A stretch of DNA of 64,000 nt from Ruminococcaceae bacterium BL-6 (GTDB taxonomy: Bacteria > Bacillota > Clostridia > Oscillospirales > Acutalibacteraceae), in NCBI GenBank assembly GCA_902810075.1, contig LR778135.1, forward strand, positions 2,356,001-2,420,000, given 5' to 3'. This document shows positions 17,323 to 26,404 of the stretch, in pieces (position 1 is the stretch's first letter; every line of letters starts with the position of its first letter). A model generated the notes under the pieces. It saw only the letters and a program-made list of their open reading frames with translations, did no database searches and was not told where the DNA came from. A program made the translations under genes and the position numbers.

Positions 17323-18315
17323 ATGAGTATAAATTGGGATTTATATAATAAAAGGCTTAATTTACATGGCTCTACTCAAAGAGATAGATTGACTAAAGAA
17401 TTTAAAATTGCAAAAGAAAGCAAGGCTTCCTCCAATCCATCTTGCAAAACTGTAAAAGTAAATGGAATTGATAAACAGGTTTTTATTGTTGCTAAATCAG
17501 ATAAAACAAAGTTTTCTATTTCTCCTGTCAATAGTTCTGATACTTTACAAATGGGCGATAAGATTTTTTGGAAAAATGCTGATTGGTTAATTACAGAATT
17601 AAGTTTAGATGATGATGTTTATGTATCTGGTACTATTCAGCAATGTAATTATACTCTTCCGTTTCAACTTAATACTTCCGATATTATTCAAGAGCCTTGC
17701 ATTATCAGCGATAACCAAACAACCGTAGGACAGGATCAGAACAAAATTATTACGGTTCCAGATACGCTAAAACACATTCTAATTCAATATAATTCTAATA
17801 CGGTGCAACTTCAAAAAGGTAAGCGAATTTTTATTGACAAACAGGTTGAAAATCCAAGCGTATATGAAGTTACTAAAATTGATCGCATAACGCACATGGT
17901 TGGTGAGCATGGATTATTAGAGCTTACATGTGAAGAAGGGCAGGTAACAGAAAAAGACAGATCTGATTTGCTTATTGCTGATTATGTTTCTGTCCTCCCT
18001 ACTCCGCCTGTTTCTGATTTATGTGAAATTACATATTCCGGTTTTCCTGAAATTAAGGTCGGAACCAGTAAAACATTCACGGCTGTATTTAAAGATGAAT
18101 CTGGTAATGTACTTACGGATGTCATGCCAATATGGAATGTAATTGTTCCGAATGGCTATGAAAGCTATGTTTCATTTAGTGAAGATGGTATGAAATTAAT
18201 TGTTACAGTTGCTAGCGAGTTTGATTTGATAGGACAAACGATAACGATTAAATTAAGTAACGTTGATAATCCTGATGGAATTACACTGGACGTTAAGGTG
18301 GTGAGCTTATTCTGA
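17323..18315 (+). CDS. neck/head-closure protein with C-terminal Ig-like domain
   Basis: 330 aa. The first 230 residues are beta-rich with GDKIFWKNADWLITEL, reminiscent of head-closure proteins. From about residue 235 (CEITYSGFPEIKVGTSKTF) an Ig-like (Big-type) domain follows, with TFTAVFKDESGNVLTD and ITIKLSN. Such domains decorate virions and may contact the cell surface. ATG behind AGCGAGGTGG. Confidence 0.55.
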   Translation: MSINWDLYNKRLNLHGSTQRDRLTKEFKIAKESKASSNPSCKTVKVNGIDKQVFIVAKSDKTKFSISPVNSSDTLQMGDKIFWKNADWLITELSLDDDVYVSGTIQQCNYTLPFQLNTSDIIQEPCIISDNQTTVGQDQNKIITVPDTLKHILIQYNSNTVQLQKGKRIFIDKQVENPSVYEVTKIDRITHMVGEHGLLELTCEEGQVTEKDRSDLLIADYVSVLPTPPVSDLCEITYSGFPEIKVGTSKTFTAVFKDESGNVLTDVMPIWNVIVPNGYESYVSFSEDGMKLIVTVASEFDLIGQTITIKLSNVDNPDGITLDVKVVSLF

Positions 18316-18821
18316 TACCAGATTATAATTTAAGGGCAAAATATAAAATGGATATTATTCATGAGTTTATTACCAATCAAGATATAGTAAAACTTGTGTT
18401 GTCAGATCCCGATCCTACAGAAGACATTGTTGATCAGTTAGTTGGTTATACTGATAAAAACGGTGGGCGGCATGATGGTGTAATCCTTCCGTTTTTGTAT
18501 GTTCCTAATAGAATAGATAATGCAAGTACGTTTATTTGTATGGATACAACTATTAGAGATAGTACTGCAACAGTTCAGAACCTATATGTTTACATCAATA
18601 TATTTACAGAAAAATCTTTAATGAAGTATGAAAAAGACGGCTATTACGGAACACGAATGGATATATTGATGACTTTGATTAATAACATTATGATTGTGCC
18701 AAATAAGTTTGGAATTGGAGCCTTTATACCAAAAGAACCAAGACCATATTATCCGATACAAAATTATTATGGGTATACCTTAACATATGTGGTTCCTGAT
18801 TTTAAGTGGTATAAAAGATGA
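18315..18821 (+). CDS. tail-completion-like protein, probable ATA start
   Basis: The first ATG is at 18348, but the frame is open to an ATA at 18315 whose A is the last base of the previous TGA (TGATA overlap), with GGTGGTGAG at 18298-18306 as ribosome site. No ribosome site precedes the ATG. The longer form is 168 aa and starts (M)PDYNLRAKYKMDIIHEF. The body fits minor tail/neck proteins in size. It ends with an ATGA overlap into the next gene. Confidence 0.6.
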   Translation: MPDYNLRAKYKMDIIHEFITNQDIVKLVLSDPDPTEDIVDQLVGYTDKNGGRHDGVILPFLYVPNRIDNASTFICMDTTIRDSTATVQNLYVYINIFTEKSLMKYEKDGYYGTRMDILMTLINNIMIVPNKFGIGAFIPKEPRPYYPIQNYYGYTLTYVVPDFKWYKR

Positions 18822-19570
18822 TAAAATTAGACTATTTGACATTACTAAGTAGCGAGCCAGTTCGGGTAGTTAATATTGGTAGTGTGAAACCTATAAAACT
18901 TAAAGATGTACGATTATTGGGTTATGATAATTACAATATTTATGTAAGTATATTAAACCTTAATAGAGATCAATTTTTAAAATTTTTCAAAATACAAGAT
19001 AAAAATATTAGTCAAAAAGATTATTTTGATATTATATTCGATGAACAAAGTTTAAGAGAAATGTATTTACATATTTTCTCTTTTTTTATGGCAGAAAAAG
19101 TTGAAGTGGATTTAAAAAAGCGTTGTTATTTGGTTTATTATGATGATTTTACTAAAAAGAAAAAGGTCATAATTGGGCTAATTAATAAGGATTCATTTGA
19201 TGTGTTAAGGAGTATTATACTTCAATTAAATTACTGTTTAAATAATAAAGCGGAAACAGAAAAACCTGCTGGTAAGCATACCGCTGAGTTACTCAAAAAA
19301 CAAAAAAAATATCATGAATTAAATATTAAAATAAATAAAAAAGATGATCTGAATTTTTCTCTTCCAAATATAATTTCTAAGTTATGTACTTATAGCGATA
19401 ATGTAAATTTAATCAATATTTGGGATTATACGGTATTTCAAGTGTTTGATCAATTTTTTGCTTTAAACAATAGGCGTTCTATAGACATGGCGAATCAAAG
19501 TTATTCTATTTGGGGTGGAGATTATAAAATACCGCAATGGTTTGAAAATTCGTTTAATAATAAAAATTAA
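18818..19570 (+). CDS. hypothetical protein between neck and tail-tube genes
   Basis: 250 aa, ATG overlapping the upstream stop as ATGA. Lys- and aromatic-rich, helical, with DFTKKKKVIIGLINKDSFD and a C-terminal WGGDYKIPQWFEN. No family recognised; position suggests a tail assembly role. Confidence 0.5.
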   Translation: MIKLDYLTLLSSEPVRVVNIGSVKPIKLKDVRLLGYDNYNIYVSILNLNRDQFLKFFKIQDKNISQKDYFDIIFDEQSLREMYLHIFSFFMAEKVEVDLKKRCYLVYYDDFTKKKKVIIGLINKDSFDVLRSIILQLNYCLNNKAETEKPAGKHTAELLKKQKKYHELNIKINKKDDLNFSLPNIISKLCTYSDNVNLINIWDYTVFQVFDQFFALNNRRSIDMANQSYSIWGGDYKIPQWFENSFNNKN

Positions 19571-19593
19571 ATTTAGAAAGGTGGAATTTATTA

Positions 19594-20361
19594 ATGGCTA
19601 GTGAAACTGAAAATGCGATTAAGCAAATGGCTAACCGTGAAGTATTTAATAATACATTTCGTAATTTAGCTGACGGTTCAATTTTTGACTACGTGGATTA
19701 CGCCAATACCGGGAGTGTTGATTATAAAGTTACTTCTGTTTACGCTCGAGGAGGTCAAGGTGGCGGACGTAGGATGCGCTTTGATGGTGAGCCTGAAGCT
19801 ACGATGAAATTTTCGACTCAAATTATTACGCCAAAACTGATTTCTATGGTTGCCGGTGCAGAAGTTGTAAAGGGTAAAAATTTCTTCCGTCATAAGACTA
19901 TTACTTCTGTAACAGATGATACTGCTACAAAAATTACATTTCCTGTCGGGGAAACACCTGTAGCGGATACTTTATCTATATATCCGCAGGGCGTTGAATT
20001 GAACGATACAAATAAGGTTGCTGGAACTTTTGAAACAGGCACATTTACATTTGCAGAAAAAGCAGATAATGATGGTGAATATGAATGTTTTTATCAGACT
20101 ACTGTTGCTGATTCTCAGACTGTTACATTTAAGTCTAATGTATTTCCAAAGAGTTTTATTTGGGATGGTGAAACGCTTTGGAAAGATGATGATGGTAATG
20201 TAAGGACAGAAGTGTTCCATGCTTATAATTGTTCTCCGCAACAGAATTTTACGATGAGTTATTCTAACTCTGGCGATCCGTCTAGCTTGGAATTGACATT
20301 TGATCTAATGAGCGATAAAGACCATAATATTTTCGACAAGACATTTTTACCGGAAGAATAA
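19594..20361 (+). CDS. major tail tube protein
   Basis: 255 aa, ATG behind GAAAGGTGG. Beta-rich with repeated strand pairs (DYKVTSVYARG, ATMKFSTQIITPKLISM, SLELTFDLM) and the regular codon use of an abundant virion protein. It precedes the chaperone-like and tape-measure genes, the standard position. The insertion at residues about 115-190 looks like an extra beta domain on the tube surface. Confidence 0.65.
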   Translation: MASETENAIKQMANREVFNNTFRNLADGSIFDYVDYANTGSVDYKVTSVYARGGQGGGRRMRFDGEPEATMKFSTQIITPKLISMVAGAEVVKGKNFFRHKTITSVTDDTATKITFPVGETPVADTLSIYPQGVELNDTNKVAGTFETGTFTFAEKADNDGEYECFYQTTVADSQTVTFKSNVFPKSFIWDGETLWKDDDGNVRTEVFHAYNCSPQQNFTMSYSNSGDPSSLELTFDLMSDKDHNIFDKTFLPEE

Positions 20362-20376
20362 AATTAAAGTTTATCG

Positions 20377-20441
20377 TGGGGAGGTTAATTGCCTCCCCTA
20401 TTTGGTTAGTGCTGAATTAATTTTCAGTATTAACCAAATAG
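20377..20441 (+). terminator. two consecutive hairpins behind the tail tube gene
   Basis: GGGGAGG-ttaattg-CCTCCCC (20377-20397) with a short TATTT tail is followed at once by a longer hairpin, TTTGGTTAGTGCTGAA paired with TTCAGTATTAACCAAA (about 14 of 16 positions), centred near 20,420. The pair could terminate or attenuate transcription after the highly expressed tube gene, or stabilise its 3' end. Confidence 0.6.
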
Positions 20442-20467
20442 AAATAAATCATTTGGGAGTGATATTT

Positions 20468-20935
20468 ATTAAGATATGTTCAATTGACCAAGCAACAGTA
20501 AAGAGTGGATATGCAATATTTCAAGATTCAAAGCTTTCTGACTATGGGCTAATAGATTTACATAAAAACAAAAATAAAGAATTAAGATTTGACGAAATGT
20601 GTTTTAAGTTGGGCGAACTTATTCAGAGAGAAAAGCCAGATAAAGTTATATTTGAAGGTGTAAATCTTCAATGTGCGGTTTCTACGTTGATTTTATTAGC
20701 GCAACTTCAAGGTGTAATTATTGGAGTTTGCCAAGCTAATCATATTTGCTATGTAATTCTTAAACCAACGAAATGGAGGAAGGTGTTGCAATTTACTCAG
20801 GGACGCAACGTTAAACGTGTAGAATTAAAGCAACAAGCAAAAAATTATGTAAAACAACATTTTAACAAAGATGTATCTGAAGACGAGGCAGATGCGATTT
20901 GTATCGGTCAATCATTTTTAACAAAATTAATTTAA
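20468..20935 (+). CDS. RuvC-like Holliday junction resolvase, probable ATT start
   Basis: The RuvC-fold acids are visible: CSIDQATVKSGYAIF, IFEGVNLQ and the terminal SEDEADAICIG. An upstream GTG at 20402 would place translation through the preceding hairpin and has no ribosome site. GGGAGTGAT at 20456-20464 instead sits a few nt ahead of ATT at 20468, giving (M)KICSIDQATVKSGY, the normal start of this family (155 aa). It should resolve branched phage DNA before packaging. It is oddly located within tail genes. Confidence 0.75.
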   Translation: MKICSIDQATVKSGYAIFQDSKLSDYGLIDLHKNKNKELRFDEMCFKLGELIQREKPDKVIFEGVNLQCAVSTLILLAQLQGVIIGVCQANHICYVILKPTKWRKVLQFTQGRNVKRVELKQQAKNYVKQHFNKDVSEDEADAICIGQSFLTKLI

Positions 20936-20950
20936 AGGAGCTATGTATTA

Positions 20951-21619
20951 ATGAGTAATAAAGTTTCTATTAAGGAAATAAAAGATGTAGTTAAATCAGC
21001 TGATAATAAGCCCGTTGAATTTACATTTGGAAAATCAGATCAAACTATTACAGTAGAATTTAAGCCGTGTCTTGGTTTAACAGATGAATTACTTTTTGTT
21101 CAAAGGGTTATAAATGGTGTTTTTATTGGTACTGAATATCATAATGAATATAAGAATATTGTATTTTTATCTGTTTTCTTAGATATGACTAGTAATCTTT
21201 CTCTTCCCTATTCTGGAACAAAAGATAATCGTGTTATTGATTTAACAACATTAAAAGATTGGGATAATGTATTTCATTTTAAAGATACGATCAATGCCTT
21301 TTATACTTCTTTCGGAAATGTTTCAGAAGAAATTCCAACAGAAGACCAGTATGAATTTGCTTATTATGTAGATTATCTTGAAAGGCTTGTTGATGATAAA
21401 ATTGATTACATTCGTGAACAAAATTTACATAAGTCTAAATTTGATGATCTGATTGATGAGATTCATAACTTTGTAACACAGCTTGAAGATAAATTCAGTG
21501 GTATTGATGTACAAGAGCTTTATTCTACTATATCTAATATTTCAAACAAGATTAATGGAATTGATGATGGTAAGATTATAGATATTTTGGCAAAACAGAA
21601 TGAAAAGCAGAAGGAATAA
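20951..21619 (+). CDS. tail assembly chaperone-like protein
   Basis: 222 aa, ATG behind AAAGGAG. The N-terminal half is beta/alpha with FTFGKSDQTITVEFKPCLGL; the C-terminal half is acidic and helical. It occupies the place of tail assembly chaperones between tail tube and tape measure, but other genes intervene and no frameshift site is seen. Assignment is positional. Confidence 0.4.
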   Translation: MSNKVSIKEIKDVVKSADNKPVEFTFGKSDQTITVEFKPCLGLTDELLFVQRVINGVFIGTEYHNEYKNIVFLSVFLDMTSNLSLPYSGTKDNRVIDLTTLKDWDNVFHFKDTINAFYTSFGNVSEEIPTEDQYEFAYYVDYLERLVDDKIDYIREQNLHKSKFDDLIDEIHNFVTQLEDKFSGIDVQELYSTISNISNKINGIDDGKIIDILAKQNEKQKE

Positions 21620-21646
21620 TGGGTAGGCTTCTCTACCCTATTTATT
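21618..21646 (+). terminator. hairpin before the recombinase gene
   Basis: GGGTAG-gcttct-CTACCC followed by TATTTATT, directly behind the stop of the preceding gene. A weak intrinsic terminator or attenuator. Confidence 0.5.
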
Positions 21647-21664
21647 GAAAGGGTAGGTGATTGA

Positions 21665-22612
21665 ATGCCTGAAATAAGTCCAAAGATACATTTTTATGAT
21701 AAGGCAAAGTTAGAAAAGATAAATCCTGAGACACTTAAACTTTGGAATAAATATAAAATAGATATGTCATTGAGAGAGCTTTCAGATCGGACAGTTTCAG
21801 GATATGAAAATGATATAAGCCATTGGTTTATTTATATTTATGATAATCAAGGGAATCAATGTATTACCGATTTGGACGAGGATGATATTACAGAATTTTT
21901 GGCTTATTGCAAACAAGGTGGAAATAATTCGCGACGTATGAAACGAAGAATGGCTTCTATATCTGCCTTTTATAAATTTTTACATAAGAAGCGGATCATT
22001 AAAGAAAATCCAATGGATTTTATAAGCCGTCCACAAAAGGATATTGATGTATTAAAGCAAACATTTTTAACACAAGCACAAGTTAATTTGATGCGTAAGA
22101 AGTTAGAGGAAAATGGAAATATATTGCTTCAAACCTATGCTATGTTTTCTTTATCGACCATGGCTAGAGTTCATGCTGTTGCTAATTTGAAATGGGAACA
22201 AGTTGACTTTGAATCAAGGACTTGCGAAGATGTGTTAGAAAAAGAAGAAAAACATGTTACATTATATTTTTCTAAAGAAGTTAAAAATTTATTAATAAAA
22301 TTAAAGCAGTATTATGTAGATAATAATATTGAAAATAATGGTTATGTATTTGTTAATAAAAATACAGGCGAACCTATGACTACGAGTACATTGGATGCAT
22401 GGTGTAAGGTTATTGGAAACATGATTGGCGTTCCAACTCTTCATGCACATGATTTTCGTCATAGTGGAAGCCAATTAATGAAATTACAGGGCGCAAATAT
22501 AGAAACAATTTCATCACTTCTCAATCATTCTGGATTGGATGTTACTCGTAAGTTTTATTTACGTCCTGATAAAGCAAAAATTCAGGCAGAAAAAGATAAA
22601 TTTTCATTTTAA
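21665..22612 (+). CDS. tyrosine recombinase (YomM-like) inside the tail cluster
   Basis: 315 aa. N-terminal SAM-like core-binding domain (residues about 30-110) and C-terminal catalytic domain with all expected residues: Arg in MARVHAVANLKWE (R158), Lys in EKEEKHVTLYF, H-x-x-R in HAHDFRHSG (H252, R255), His in LLNHSG (H278) and Tyr in RKFYLR (Y288). SPbeta also carries a tyrosine recombinase-like gene, yomM, among its tail genes. Integrases usually sit at the prophage end, so whether this enzyme integrates the phage is unknown. Confidence 0.85.
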   Translation: MPEISPKIHFYDKAKLEKINPETLKLWNKYKIDMSLRELSDRTVSGYENDISHWFIYIYDNQGNQCITDLDEDDITEFLAYCKQGGNNSRRMKRRMASISAFYKFLHKKRIIKENPMDFISRPQKDIDVLKQTFLTQAQVNLMRKKLEENGNILLQTYAMFSLSTMARVHAVANLKWEQVDFESRTCEDVLEKEEKHVTLYFSKEVKNLLIKLKQYYVDNNIENNGYVFVNKNTGEPMTTSTLDAWCKVIGNMIGVPTLHAHDFRHSGSQLMKLQGANIETISSLLNHSGLDVTRKFYLRPDKAKIQAEKDKFSF

Positions 22613-22649
22613 TTTGGTACGAAAATAAACCAACAAAGGACGTAGGCTA

Positions 22650-23903
22650 ATGGATGATAAAAGTAACCCTAAATTTTTTGTAGATACATGTACATTACTA
22701 AATTATACTGACCAACTATTTAATAGTTCATTCCGATTTGCAATTTCAGAAGTAACATTGCGTGAAATTGAAAATATTAAATACGCTTCGTATAAAGATG
22801 AAGAAACTAAATATAAAGCAAGAAAGGTTACTAGACTTTTAGTAGAAAATCAAGATAAATATGATGTATTTCTATTGTCTGATGAAATATATCAGATGAT
22901 TGACTATCTTGATTTAGATGAAACCCCTGATAATCTCATTGCGATGAGTGTAGAATATTGGTTTGAAAAAATAAATCCAATAGATTTTGTTACGGACGAT
23001 CTGTGTCTTTATAATATCATAACGCAGTTATTGCCATTAAAAACTAAATTGGGTTCAGAGGTTTTTGGTAGTAATGAAAAAGATATTTATAAGGGATATA
23101 AAGAACTGTATTTAGATGATGATAAACTTTCTTATTTTTATGAACATCAAACAGAAAATCAATTTGATAATGTTTTGAATGAATATTTGATTATAGATGA
23201 TATAAAATCAAATCCTATCGATGCTTACAGATGGACAAACGAAGGGTACCAGCATTTATCTAATAGATCTATTAAATCAGAAGTTTTAGGCACTATTAAG
23301 CCGCTTGATATATATCAGTCCTGTGCATTTGATTCTATAAATAAAAATGAAATTACGGTTTTAACTGGCAAAGCTGGTGTTGGGAAAACCAGTATTCCAT
23401 TGTATTTTTTGCAGAGTCTATTAGAAAAGGGTAAAATAAAGAAAATATATATTATATATCATTTTGAAACACTTAAAAACGCTAAGACGCTTGGTTATAT
23501 CAAAGGAGATTTAAATACAAAGATTCTCAATACGTCTTCTATTGGTGGTATTTTGGCTTCTAAATACGGGGATATAGTTCAGGTTCAACGTATGATGCAA
23601 GATGGCGTACTGGAAATTATTCCTACAGCAAATATTCGTGGTATTGAATTAAATGATTGTGGACTACTTGTAACAGAATCACAGGATATTGATTCATATA
23701 CTCTTAAAACGATTTTACAGAGATGCGGAAAGAATGTTAAATGTTGTTTTGAGGGAGATATTCTTGAACAAAGCGATATGAATTGCAGGTCTATAGGATT
23801 GGATCGTATGATAGATGTTTTCAAGGGTTTTGATCAGTTTGGATATATTAAACTTAAAAATAATTATCGGAATCCAATAAGTTCACTGGCAGATAAAATG
23901 TAG
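22650..23903 (+). CDS. PIN-PhoH family ATPase
   Basis: 417 aa. Residues about 8-130 form a PIN nuclease domain (FFVDTCTLL with D12, later TDD). From about 215 a PhoH-type ATPase follows with the P-loop TGKAGVGKTS (239-248). The usual Walker B DEAQ is changed to LLVTESQD, an unusual substitution of the first acid. Arg finger-like segment NNYRNP is near the end. PIN-PhoH proteins unwind and cut RNA. ATG behind AAAGGACG. Confidence 0.8.
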   Translation: MDDKSNPKFFVDTCTLLNYTDQLFNSSFRFAISEVTLREIENIKYASYKDEETKYKARKVTRLLVENQDKYDVFLLSDEIYQMIDYLDLDETPDNLIAMSVEYWFEKINPIDFVTDDLCLYNIITQLLPLKTKLGSEVFGSNEKDIYKGYKELYLDDDKLSYFYEHQTENQFDNVLNEYLIIDDIKSNPIDAYRWTNEGYQHLSNRSIKSEVLGTIKPLDIYQSCAFDSINKNEITVLTGKAGVGKTSIPLYFLQSLLEKGKIKKIYIIYHFETLKNAKTLGYIKGDLNTKILNTSSIGGILASKYGDIVQVQRMMQDGVLEIIPTANIRGIELNDCGLLVTESQDIDSYTLKTILQRCGKNVKCCFEGDILEQSDMNCRSIGLDRMIDVFKGFDQFGYIKLKNNYRNPISSLADKM

Positions 23904-23924
23904 TCTGAAAGGACGGTGTAGATT

Positions 23925-24173
23925 GTGAGTAGTATTACAGTAAAAATATGTTTTCAACCTAATATGCGTACATTATCTGAATTATTAGAAATTCTAAGAA
24001 ATATTTATGGAAACGTTTGGATTTCAAAGGTTGGTTGTGAACGGAATGCAACTTCAAGTATTTTAGGGCTATATTCTCTTGGTCTACATTGTTTTGATTC
24101 AATTTGTATTACAACCGATAATGATGAGACTGATTTACGAAATATTAAAAGACGAGTTGAGATGATAAGTTAG
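23925..24173 (+). CDS. small hypothetical phage protein
   Basis: 82 aa, GTG start behind AAAGGACGG. The pattern (TVKICFQPNMRTLSELLEIL, then acidic end) suggests one alpha/beta domain. No family recognised. It is 21 nt behind the PIN-PhoH gene and 11 nt ahead of the next gene. Confidence 0.5.
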   Translation: MSSITVKICFQPNMRTLSELLEILRNIYGNVWISKVGCERNATSSILGLYSLGLHCFDSICITTDNDETDLRNIKRRVEMIS

Positions 24174-24184
24174 AAGGTGAGATT

Positions 24185-24649
24185 GTGTCCTCTATTGCGG
24201 ATCAATTAAAGAATATGAATGCTGGAAAACTAAAAATGAAAAATGGGCAAACCTACGAAGAAATGTTAAAAAAAGAAGTAATTAAGTTGAAACAGTATGT
24301 GGATGATGAAATTGCATTAGCTTATATATCATATTATCCAAAAGTTTATCATCGTACTTATCAGTTTCAGCATTCTACATATGTTTCGGATGATATTCAA
24401 TATAGTGCAAACGGTAGACAAATTACTATGTATGTGAGATTTAATAATTTTGCTTGGCATAATTCTTTATGGGGTAGTTCTGATGGATATTTGCCCTTGC
24501 TTTGGTCAGAAGGATGGGCTTGGAAAGACCAGTCGAATCCTAAAGAAAGATTTACTTATTGGGGTGGAAATTCTATGTTAGAAACAGCCATAGAGAAATA
24601 TAAGATGGATAATCCATTAGGGTTAGATGTTAGAATGGAAAAGTATTAA
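24185..24649 (+). CDS. minor tail protein-like, unknown
   Basis: 154 aa, GTG start behind GAAGGTGAG. Basic N-terminal helix (IADQLKNMNAGKLKMKNGQT) then an aromatic beta-rich region (YHRTYQFQHSTY, FNNFAWHNSLWG). Size and position before the tape measure resemble HK97 gp10-type tail completion proteins. Confidence 0.45.
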   Translation: MSSIADQLKNMNAGKLKMKNGQTYEEMLKKEVIKLKQYVDDEIALAYISYYPKVYHRTYQFQHSTYVSDDIQYSANGRQITMYVRFNNFAWHNSLWGSSDGYLPLLWSEGWAWKDQSNPKERFTYWGGNSMLETAIEKYKMDNPLGLDVRMEKY

Positions 24650-24654
24650 GAATA

Positions 24655-24682
24655 ATGCTATTGGCATTGTTTTTTTTTGTTT
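24655..24682 (+). terminator. terminator before the tape-measure gene
   Basis: AATGC-tattg-GCATT followed by a run of nine T residues. Placed 22 nt ahead of the tape-measure start, so a polymerase must read through it or start afresh. Confidence 0.6.
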
Positions 24683-24703
24683 ATAAAGGGGTGATGCTAA
24701 AAT

Positions 24704-26118
24704 ATGGCTGATTTCGATCAGGTTCAAGTAGCCGCAACACTAAATATACCGGCTTCAACAGGTCAAATTCAGAAAGATTTACAAACTATTGAGAAAAATT
24801 TACGTCCTATCAAAATTTCCGCGCAACTAAATACTGAAAATATTAAATCTCAAACTGCACAGGTGCAACAACAGCTTAATCAGGCAATTAAAATAGCGCC
24901 TGAAAAAGTTGATTTAGGAGCAAATCTTGATTTATCTTCTTTAACTAAGTCTGGAACGACTATCAAAGAACTTTCAGATAAGGTTGCTTTATTAGCTCAA
25001 CAGATGCAGATTTTACAAGCCCGTGCTGAAAATGCTGGTGTAACGTTAAATCAAATACAAGTTGGTAAATTTACTGATTTGTTAAATAATTTCAAGATAC
25101 CAGAAGCAACTACATATCTGAAAGAATTACGCAATGAATATTCTCTTTTAAATGTTGAGATGTCTAAAGATTTACCTCAAACAGCAATTGAGAATATGAA
25201 CCAGCGTGTTCAAAAGCTTTCTGGTACAATAGATCAAATTACGGCGAAGTTTTCTCAAGTTCATTTAGCTAACCAGCCGGGTTTTTCAACTCAGGTAAAT
25301 CAAGTTTCCGCAAATATTACTCAGTTAAAAACTAATTTAGATGCTTTTAATAGTGCTAAAGTTGGGTCAGATAAAGTAGCGGCCTTTAATGAATTAAATA
25401 AAAGTGTAGCAGAAGCAAAAGTTCAGGTAAATGATCTATTTAAAGCGCAAAAGGATTTAGATAAATTAAGTGCTACATCGAAGCGTTTTGAGGCATTTCT
25501 CAATGATAATGTCAAAGTAGCAAAACAGTTCCCAGACGCGGTAGCTAAGATTAGATCAGAATTACAGGGATTAAATTCTGAAACCGATACGACTAAATTA
25601 AATAGTGGTTTGCAGAATGTTAGAGGTCAAATCAGCGCATTAGAAGCGTCTGCAAAGTCTGCTGGAGCTACGGGCCATACGATTTTTGGCGAACTTGGGA
25701 ACGATATTAAAAAAATGTTTACTTGGACTGTTGGCGGGACTTTAATCTTTGGAACTGTTAATCAAATCAAACAACTTTATACTAGTGTTAATGCTTTAGA
25801 CGATCAAATGGTTGAGCTTCGCAAAGTTACTGATGAAACAGAAGCTACATATAATGAGTTTTATCATGCTGCTAATGATATTGCAAAATCGTTAGGGGCA
25901 CAAACAGAAAGCGTAATTTCTGCTACAGCAGCGTGGGCACAAATGGGGTACAATATTAAAGATGCTTCTGATCTGGCAGAGGATTCAGAGATATTTAAAA
26001 ATATTTCTGAAAACATGGATGTTACAGAAGCAACTAATACTTTAGTTAGTACCATGAAAGCCTTTAAGATTGATTCTAGCGATGCTCTTGATGGAATTAT
26101 TAGTAAAGTAAACGAGGT
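24704..26118 (+). CDS. tail tape-measure protein, exon 1
   Basis: Long helical, Gln/Lys/Ala-rich protein: coiled coil with repeated LxxQ patterns to about residue 320, then a hydrophobic start KKMFTWTVGGTLIFGTVNQI and the helical TMP core (SAWTAAWAQMGYN-type, here SATAAWAQMGYNIKDAS). The frame runs on for only 13 codons past 26,118 before a stop. Joining 26,118 to 26,405 restores VNEV-GNKFAVTNKDIAEG. With exons at 26,405-27,136 and 32,993-37,037 the product is 2,063 aa, close to the SPbeta tape measure YomI in size. It sets tail length. Confidence 0.85.
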
Positions 26119-26404
26119 AAACATAACCTGCCTCCCTACACGGAAACGTGCAGCGTAAAACATAATCAAATCGGTGAAACGCCTGAAAAGGTCAACATCC
26201 GAGGGCAATTTTTTGCCCGTAACGACTAAGTTATATAATGGTAACATTATATACACGTTATGCCCTTAATTTTATTAAGGTGAAGGGATAGTCTGGACTA
26301 TACATATAATTTAAAGTGAAAGTATAGATTTGGGAAGAAATTCCCAAACGCCGTATATAAATACGGTCAGTAGCTATTTAAATAGTGAAAGCAACAGATT
26401 TTCG
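26119..26404 (+). ncRNA. group I intron 1 in tape-measure gene (286 nt, no ORF)
   Basis: Exon end GAGGT (26,114-26,118) pairs with intron GCCTC (26,130-26,134), giving P1 with the required U-G at the splice site. The conserved core is visible as AACGACT (about 26,221-26,227, R) with GGGATAGTC (about 26,285-26,293, S) forming P7, and P8 as TATATAATG-gtaa-CATTATATA (26,232-26,253 region). The intron ends in G at 26,404 and GGT of the 3' exon can pair with ACC just ahead of the guide sequence (P10). Excision restores the tape-measure frame exactly. Confidence 0.85.
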
